Positions 57,730-64,000 of a DNA stretch of 64,000 nt are shown one piece after another. Below the pieces are notes generated by a model, which saw only the letters and a program-made list of their open reading frames with translations, was not told the DNA's origin and did not search any database. Positions within the stretch are counted from its first letter, which is position 1. Each line of letters starts with the position of its first letter. Made by a program: the position numbers and the translations under genes. The DNA comes from Gnetum montanum. Taxonomy: Eukaryota > Streptophyta > Gnetopsida > Gnetales > Gnetaceae. The stretch lies in assembly GCA_015680685.1 (NCBI GenBank), contig MNCI01003034.1:179859-243858 (forward strand), in the 5' to 3' direction.

Positions 57730-58940
57730 GTATCGTTTCAGGTACAGGTGATTTGTAGGATTGGCGAACTCATTACCGTCCATGTCAGCAAGTTTGAATG
57801 CTCTATTATTGTACGCTTTTGTGACTAAGTAAGGCCCTTCCTAGTTAGTTGAGAACTTATCTAGGTGTTCAAAAATATCTTTAACGACTAGGTCTCCTTC
57901 CTTAATTGGGCATTTATGCAAATCATGTTTGTGTCGTTGTCACTATTTTTCTGGTACCACTCGATTTGATCAAGTGTTCACAGACGTTCTTCCTCCACCA
58001 AGTCAAGGTCAACAATGCGTAGTTCATTATTTTGACTTTCATAGAGGAGGCTCGAGAGGGCTATCCACAATGAGGAAACCTATAACTCTAAAGGTAAAAT
58101 AGCTTCAGCTCCATACACAAGACTATATGGAGTTTTACCTGTAGATGTTCGATGTGTCATTCTGTATGCCCACAATGCGTAGACTAATTGGTCATGCCAC
58201 CATTTCTTGCCTTGATTTCACATCTTTTTGAGTACCATGATGATAGTTTATTTTGTAGCTTCCGCTTAGCCATTGCTCTGTGATAGTAAGGTGACAAGAA
58301 TGCATGTTTAATACCCAGGATTTTACAAAAACTTTTAGTATCTGCACTGCTAAATTTTGGCCCATTGTTAGTAATGATGGTCATCAGAATACCAAAATGG
58401 GTCATGATATTTTCTATTATGAAAGTGCAAATATGTTTTGAAGTGGTCTTCCTAAGGGGAATAGCTTCTACCCATTTTTTAAAGTATTCAGTTACAGTGA
58501 TAATAAAGCTATGTCCCATAGAGGACGATGGTGTTATCAGTTCAATTAAGTCTAATCCCCATTTTTGGAATGGCCATGTGATTTGTGTTGTGTGCAATTC
58601 GTTAGGTATCACATGTATTAGATTACTATGCATTTGGCAAATGTCATATGTTCTAACCTTGGAGATGAAATCATACTCCATGTGTGGCCAGTAGTAGCCT
58701 AAGCACCTAATCTTCATTACCATTGCTTTAGGTGCTATGTTCCCTCCACAAAGTCCTTCGTGGACTTGTTCTACGATCATTTGACCATCAATGCTACTAA
58801 TGCACATCAGCAGAATGTCTTTGTAGGACTTGTGACACAATGTGTCTCCTACTAATGCATATTGTCGAGAGCGTTTTCGCACGGCGTCCTTTTGAGCATT
58901 TGTCAAGTGTTGTAGAGGCTCACCTCTTAGAAGGTACTCT
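57730..58940 (-). pseudogene. R7 integrase
   Basis: Best open piece 58184-59176 (330 aa, starting in the second RNase H). The zinc finger runs from VHEGLCGGNIAP to TYDICQMHSN; the second His is Asn and the first Cys is Tyr. Core: WGLDLIELITPSSSMGH with the first Asp, then TIITNNGPKFSS, where the second Asp has become Asn. LGIKHAFLSPYYH follows, after which the frame is lost and the Glu region is shifted. The C-terminus near 57730-58180 keeps GKTPYSLVYGAEAILPLE and a RIVDLDLVEEERL stretch. Inactive. Confidence 0.88.
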
Positions 58941-60000
58941 TTTATGTCATCGTACCATTCTATTGCATGTGTTGTGCTAATAGATGCTATAGGCATTTCG
59001 TCAAGAGTGTTAATTATAGGTTTGACACAACTTGTTATAGAGTTAGGAAACGCATGGAACATTTCGAGTGTCATGTTTAAGGCTAGTGTAGCAAGTGCAT
59101 CAACAATGATGTTTTCACTTCTAGGGACATGTTGTATATCCACTTCTACTAATTGCCTCAGTAGATGTTTGGCCAAATCACAATAAGGTTAAAAATGGAG
59201 AGCTTTGCATGCATAAAATTCTGTGACTTGATTAATGACTAACTATGAATCACCTCGAACTATAAGACGTGAGATTCTTGAAGTCAATGCTACTTGAAGA
59301 CCTCTAAGAAGACCTTCATATTCTACCATGTTATTGGTATAGGGAAAGGTTAATCAGTAGGAGAATGGTTGGATTTCTCTAGAGGAGTATGTTAAAATGG
59401 CTGCAACACTTCCTCCTCAGGAGGTTGAAGCTACATCGAAATAGAGGATTTCCTCATAGTTATCAGGTAGGGTGTCTATACTGTTAACATTCTCATCGGG
59501 GAACTTAGGGTTAACTATTGCTTGATCATGTGTTAGCGAGACAGCTAATTGTGTGACTATTGCTTGACCTTTTGTGGAAGATTGAGCAGCATAGTATAAG
59601 TCAAACTTTATGATCATCGCTTTCCACCTAGCTATCCTACTTGACTCATATATGTTGTTAGTGATGGCCCGAAGTATATTATCCTTACAAATTATGTAAA
59701 CTTGATTGTGGAAGAGATAATGCCACCATTTCTTCAAGGAGAAGATGAGGGCAAGGCATGATTTCTCTACATCATTGTATCATTGTTCATAGGCAATTAA
59801 AGCATGGCTTAGGTAATATACCGGGATCTTGACTCCATCTTGATGTTTTTGATAAAGCATCAATGCAATGGAAGCATTAAAAGTTGCAAGGTAGATGTAA
59901 AAGGGTTTTATCGCTTTGTGGAGGATAAATGGTCGACAGTTGGGCTAGCTCTTGTTTTATGTTCTCGAATGCCTCCTGGCATTGTTGAGTCCATTGGAAA
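58940..60000 (-). pseudogene. R7 dual RNase H region
   Basis: Two RNase H domains in a row. The first, next to RT, ends MKKWWHYLFHNQVYIICKDN (59417-59737) and RIARWKAMIIKFDLYY. The second, archaeal-like one starts YFDVASTS, continues with EIQPFSY and NNMVEYEGLLRGLQVA, and ends DIQHVPRSENIIVDALATLA. A second RNase H between the first one and integrase is known from plant Tat elements and places R7 there. The Asp in YFD and the one in IIVDALA remain, but stops break the domain. Confidence 0.82.
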
Positions 60001-61196
60001 TGCACATTTTTTCGTAATAGGTTCTACATAGGTCTCAACTTATCTATCAGCCTCTCGATAAAGCATCTTATAAACTACAGTCTACCTTGGAGACCACGTA
60101 GTTCTGTAAGGTTCTTTGGTGGTTGCATGTTAGTTATCACCTTAACCTTATCAAGTTCTACTCGTATTCCTATTTCAAAAACTATGAAACCAAGCATCTT
60201 GCCCATTTTGACATCAAAGACACACTTCTTTGGATTGAGTCTAAGGTCATATTTGAGACAACATTTAAGCACCAGGTCTAGAACTTTTGCATGTTGTTCA
60301 ATTTTTTTAGATTTAATCATGATATCGTCAACATAGTCATTGAGAAAATTGAGCATGTAATCACTAAATATATATGTCATTACTCGTTGATAGTAGCTCC
60401 TGCATTTTTAAGGCCAAATGGAATCATTGTATAGCAAAATGTGCCTCAAAGGTGTCATAAAAGTTGTTCTAAGTTGATGTTCCAGATTGATCCTTATTTG
60501 ATTGTATCCTAAAAATCCATCCATAAAGGATAATAGTGCATGCTCGGTAGTTGTTTCAATAACTTAATTGATGCTAGGTAATGGGAATTCATCCTTTATA
60601 GTGGCTATGTTGAGATCACGGAAGTTGATGCATATGCGTATACTACCGTTCTTCTTAGGGACTATAATAATGTTTGATACCTAATCGGAATAATCAACAG
60701 CCTGGATGAAACTAGCTTGGTAGAGCTTTGTGATTTCAACACGAACTACCAAAGCCACCTCAAGTCTAACCTTACGTGCCTTTTATTTTACCAGTTTAAT
60801 TTTTTTATCGAGAATGATGTTGTGTTGGATGATTCGGGGGTATAATCCTGGCATGTCAGTATATGACCATGCAAATATTTTTATGTTGTCTTTTAGTACT
60901 TGAGTGATGTCATTAACAAGTTGTGATTCTAGTAGGATGCTCAATTTCAACATTCTAGCTTCGCCATTGAATGTAGTAATGGGGATTTCAACTAGAGGAT
61001 CTTTAGTAATATTATCAACTTTGAGATCCAGAATCTTAGTCACATTTTTAGGCCAATCTGATGTTTCCTGAGTGGAGGCTATTAAATTAGTGTAAGTGCA
61101 TGGGTCAAGATCTAAGGACTCTAGATTGATTGCTCTTTTTACCTCCCCATATGGTCCACTGAGAGACAATGTTGAAAGGATATTCTTGGCGGCCAT
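60000..61196 (-). pseudogene. R7 reverse transcriptase
   Basis: The piece 60783-61196 starts MAAKNILSTLSLSGPYGEVK and ends in the FAWSYTDMPGLYPRIIQHNI block. Conserved RT blocks follow in broken frames, then 60075-60380 with the intact YVDDIMIKSKK catalytic block, LNPKKCVFDVKMGKMLGFIV and LTELRGLQGRL. Close to R4 RT. Confidence 0.87.
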
Positions 61197-61319
61197 GTGT
61201 TTGCTCTTGCCAATTTAAACTGGGAGCGAAGTAAGAGACATCCCCTTGATGAAAGAGTTACTAAATGTAAAAGAACATAGGGTAATCAAACTATGTACTA
61301 AAAAATCAAGGGACATAGT

Positions 61320-61390
61320 GGTAGTCATGGCAATTTTGGGCCGTACTGGGCCAGATGGAAGTTTTAAGCCATACCAGGCCAGATGGCATT
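61320..61390 (-). repeat. R7 intron-edge repeat, RT side
   Basis: Two decayed units with GCCAGATGGAAGTTTTAAGC-like cores, collinear with R4 24810-24930. Confidence 0.55.
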
Positions 61391-61729
61391 CATGTTGACT
61401 TGTCATTTGGACTGAGTGCATAGAGCATTTTTGATTTTTAAATTTTGTGCGAATCATAAGTTTATGAAACTTTAAAACTTTATGAATTTTTGAAATGTTT
61501 ATATATGTATGTATATATTTTATTTTAACTTTTCATCCCTTCCTTTGCATAATAATAATTTTTTCAGCCTCATCTCTAGAGGTTGGAATAATGAGGAATA
61601 CTCGGCCAACATAAAATAAAGATGACATAAATGAAAATAAAATTTAGATATGATAAATTTAAATAAATAAAATAGAATATTTTGGATTTAAAAGGGGTTT
61701 TTGAAGTGAAGGAAGGTGGTTTTGTGCTA

Positions 61730-62870
61730 GCATGAGTTCTTAGCTTTGGATTGCAGTGTGAGCTACAGCATCAACGTTAGCGTGAGAAAGGCAACCATTA
61801 AGGGCAAGGGCACAGAAAAAGGAAAGAAGCAGGCATATCTGGAATTTGTGGAGGAGAGTGAAGACCTTCTCCAGCATCTCCCCAAGCCAGGATTCCAACA
61901 TGGGCTAGGGCCCTGCATAGGTAGATTTGTTTTCTTTTGCTTTTCTTCGGCATTTGTAAACAACGTTAGCTAGGGAAAAATTTTTGTGGCTGCAATTTTG
62001 GGTTGTTCTGGGATTTATCTGGGATTTTTGGCTTGTTGTTCTTAATTTTCATGGCATCAGCATCAACGTGATCGATTCAGGACGTGATTGGGAGCGTGAG
62101 TTGAGTGCTCAGCGTGAGTGGAGTGCCCTAACATGAGTTGTGGAAAACTTAGTGTGAGTTGAGTGTGCGTAGGAAGGAGATTTGCTTTGAAGCATTCATG
62201 GACTTCTGTGGTAGAATCTACCACATGAGTGCAGGCCAAGAAGGCCAGCATGAGTGGCATTATAGATGGGAGGAAGATTTAGTTTTTGTCTTTCAGGCAG
62301 TGTGAGCTGCGCTACAGGTGGGAGGTTTCCAGCATGGCCACTAGGGTCCTAGGTAGCATGAGTTGCAGGTTCCTTAGATCATGTCAACTTTTCCTTGTGC
62401 ACAACATGACTGCCAAGTTCCTAGGCAGTGTCAATTTTTTCTATGTAGCATGTGTTCCAACATCTTGGGCAATGTGAGCACAAGGGTTCTAGGGTAGTGT
62501 GAGCCACACACAAGGGTTCCAGGGTAGTGTGAGCTATAGATAAGGGTTCCAGGGTAGTATGAGCATAAGACAAGAGTTCCCTAGTTTGAAATGTGAGTTC
62601 TGCAGGAGATAGGCATCATGGGTTGTTGTAACAGGCCTTATTTCCTGCAGCGTTAGTTGCTAGGAATTGGCCCCAATGGAAGAGGCCCTAGTGTGAGTGT
62701 GGGCCCGGAAGGTCAGCATGAATGTGGGCTAGAAGGCCAACATGAGTTTGGCCAGTGAGGTCAGTGTGAGTTTGGGCCAAAAGGCCACCGTGAGTTTTTG
62801 GGATAGGCCCCACCTTTGAATTGCTCAACAGGCTACAGTGTGAGTTATGGAAGGGGTTACCTCCGATGTC
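61730..62870 (+). repeat. R7 block of scattered AGCGTGAGT words
   Basis: More than twenty AGYRTGAGY variants, collinear with R4 25250-26600. Around 62480-62570 a phrase close to AGGGTAGTGTGAGCNACA is repeated three times at about 30 bp. Confidence 0.75.
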
Positions 62871-63213
62871 AGTGTTTAGGTTCCCCTTTGCTGAGACACA
62901 AAAATCTAAATTTCTTGCCAAGATGTTTATTATTTGCTAATTTTTATGTTTATATCATTTATTATTTTCGTGAGACTAATGATTTAAACATTACCTTAGT
63001 GAGTGTTCATGTTATGTACTTGTGTGTGGATTTATTGTGAAATGGATTTCAATGTACCCAAGTGAGCATAAGATACATTAAATAAATATTGGTGTCCTTG
63101 TCTCTTGGGGTGGAGCCATGTATTTGGTTTATGTGTGTGTTTTTGGTTTATATGGTTTTTCCTATTGTTAGCACTTAGATTCTTCACTTAGCTAATGTTT
63201 TGGCTGTATGCAT
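62871..63213 (+). other. R7 upstream region or first intron of antisense gene
   Basis: Collinear with R4 26600-26883. The acceptor reads GTATGCAT where R4 has GTATGCAG, so the splice site is probably lost in this copy. Confidence 0.45.
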
Positions 63214-64000
63214 GGGACCTAAACCTTCTCTTCTCGTAGTTGAGCTTGTTAGCGTACTTGCTTGGTTTGGCCCCTTTGGACTGGACACACCTCCCTATGA
63301 CATGTGCATCGGGCCCCATGTGATATGGTTCTGCCCCGATGTTAGTTCATTTTTGTCCTTCATCTTGAAAAATTTTAGTGTGGTTATATGGTCTCATCTG
63401 AGTGAACAGTTGGCTCATGACATCATTGAGAAAATGTTTCCTGGGTCTACATAAGGCATGCTTCCCTTTATTACTAATATCGATGAGGGAATTTTTAAGG
63501 TTGAGGGAGGCCCTATTGAGGGTCCTAGATCTACTTGTCCCTTGACTTATGTGTGGGAGCTAACTATTTATGTTCATTAGCCTTCACTGTGCACACTCTA
63601 TTCCAAAATCCACCTGGGACAGTATATAGAGTGGACAAGTATGCTCCTTTGTGCCTTACATTAATTTTTGATTCCTTTTTAAATTTTACGTCATCATCTA
63701 AATGTAAATGTTGTTTTCCTATGTAGGACCTATTTTGATGAACATGGGATGCGTGATGATGATGGTGGACTTTCCTTAGTGTGTATAGCACTAGAGACAT
63801 TCATGGCAGGCCCCATTCTTCATGCTACTGTAATGGACCAGGTAAAGGTGGCTATTGTTGACTACCATAGGCAGTTTTCAAGATCCTTTGAGTGCTACCA
63901 AGCTCGTGGTTGGTTACATGAGGATTGGTCTTCTAATGGGCTAATTTTCCCTCAAATAATTGATCCTACACCTACCCCATCTACACCATTTACTGATGGT
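63214..64000 (+). pseudogene. R7 copy of the antisense gene, N-terminal exons
   Basis: Exon 63214-63638 reads GPKPSLLVVELVSVLAWFGP, then FILKNFSVVIWSHLSEQLAH and FQNPPGTVYRVDK, ending at donor GTATGC. After an intron with acceptor CCTATGTAG, the exon from 63727 reads YFDEHGMRDDDGGLSLVCIA, then AIVDYHRQFSRSFECYQARG and WLHEDW to the window end. Matches R6 (FFIDKSSFHGD; EFKTYPTWYSQFYGKCKEFG; WLDREW) and R5. At least two in-frame stops (near 63452 and 63580) are present. The second exon is open to the window end. Confidence 0.75.

Larger units (their letters stand above)
54110..64000 (-). mobile_element. R7: Tat-like retrotransposon, runs off the right end
   Basis: Minus-strand element with 3' LTR (54110-55691), polypurine tract, 3' UTR with a 38-bp array, complete pol (57730-61200), intron-edge repeats, AGCGTGAGT block, and the start of the antisense gene on the plus strand (63214 onward). 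Its gag and 5' LTR lie outside the window. It is the nearest relative of R4 here, sharing LTR, intron block and antisense exons. It is inserted in R6 RNase H. Confidence 0.87.

Overview
The window is plant nuclear DNA made almost entirely of old, nested Ty3/gypsy LTR retrotransposons. I found no host gene, tRNA, rRNA or CRISPR array. Every reading frame is broken by stops and frameshifts. Most changes I could compare are C-to-T or G-to-A, as expected from long-methylated plant repeats. This suggests a large, slowly purged seed-plant genome; I cannot name the species. Two isolated N bases show it is a draft assembly.

Layout, left to right (R1-R7 are my labels). R1 (minus strand, Tat/Ogre-like) occupies 1-1046 and 14388-16105. 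It is split inside its integrase by R2, an Athila-like element (minus, 1047-14387) with two LTRs, a GTCAT target duplication and a primer-binding site. R3 (minus, 16141-23236) is a Tat-like derivative with LTRs and gag but no protease core, RT, RNase H or integrase; it sits in the RNase H of R4. R4 (minus, 23237-35053) has a 5' LTR, gag-pro and RT. R5 (35054-40339) is a fragment holding a periodic hairpin array and exons. R6 (plus, 40340-54109) has a 5' LTR, gag, pro and RT, and is cut by R7 (minus, 54110 to beyond the window), which has a 3' LTR, 3' UTR array and pol.

The Tat-like elements share three traits: two consecutive RNase H domains, a 5-6 kb non-coding gap (probably an intron) between protease and RT, and tandem repeats at the gap edges and in the 3' UTR.

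The main discovery candidate lies in that gap. R4, R5, R6 and R7 each carry copies or parts of one multi-exon gene. In R4, R6 and R7 it is antisense to the retrotransposon; the R5 host orientation is inferred. Several splice junctions and protein blocks can be aligned between copies, whichever way the host element points. I do not recognise the protein. Short inverted-repeat words specific to each element recur in its LTR and upstream of this gene, in places in units of about 192 bp. The arrangement resembles the VANC and target-motif pairs of VANDAL transposons, in which a protein made by the element binds scattered copies of a short motif and reverses silencing. That functional reading is inference.
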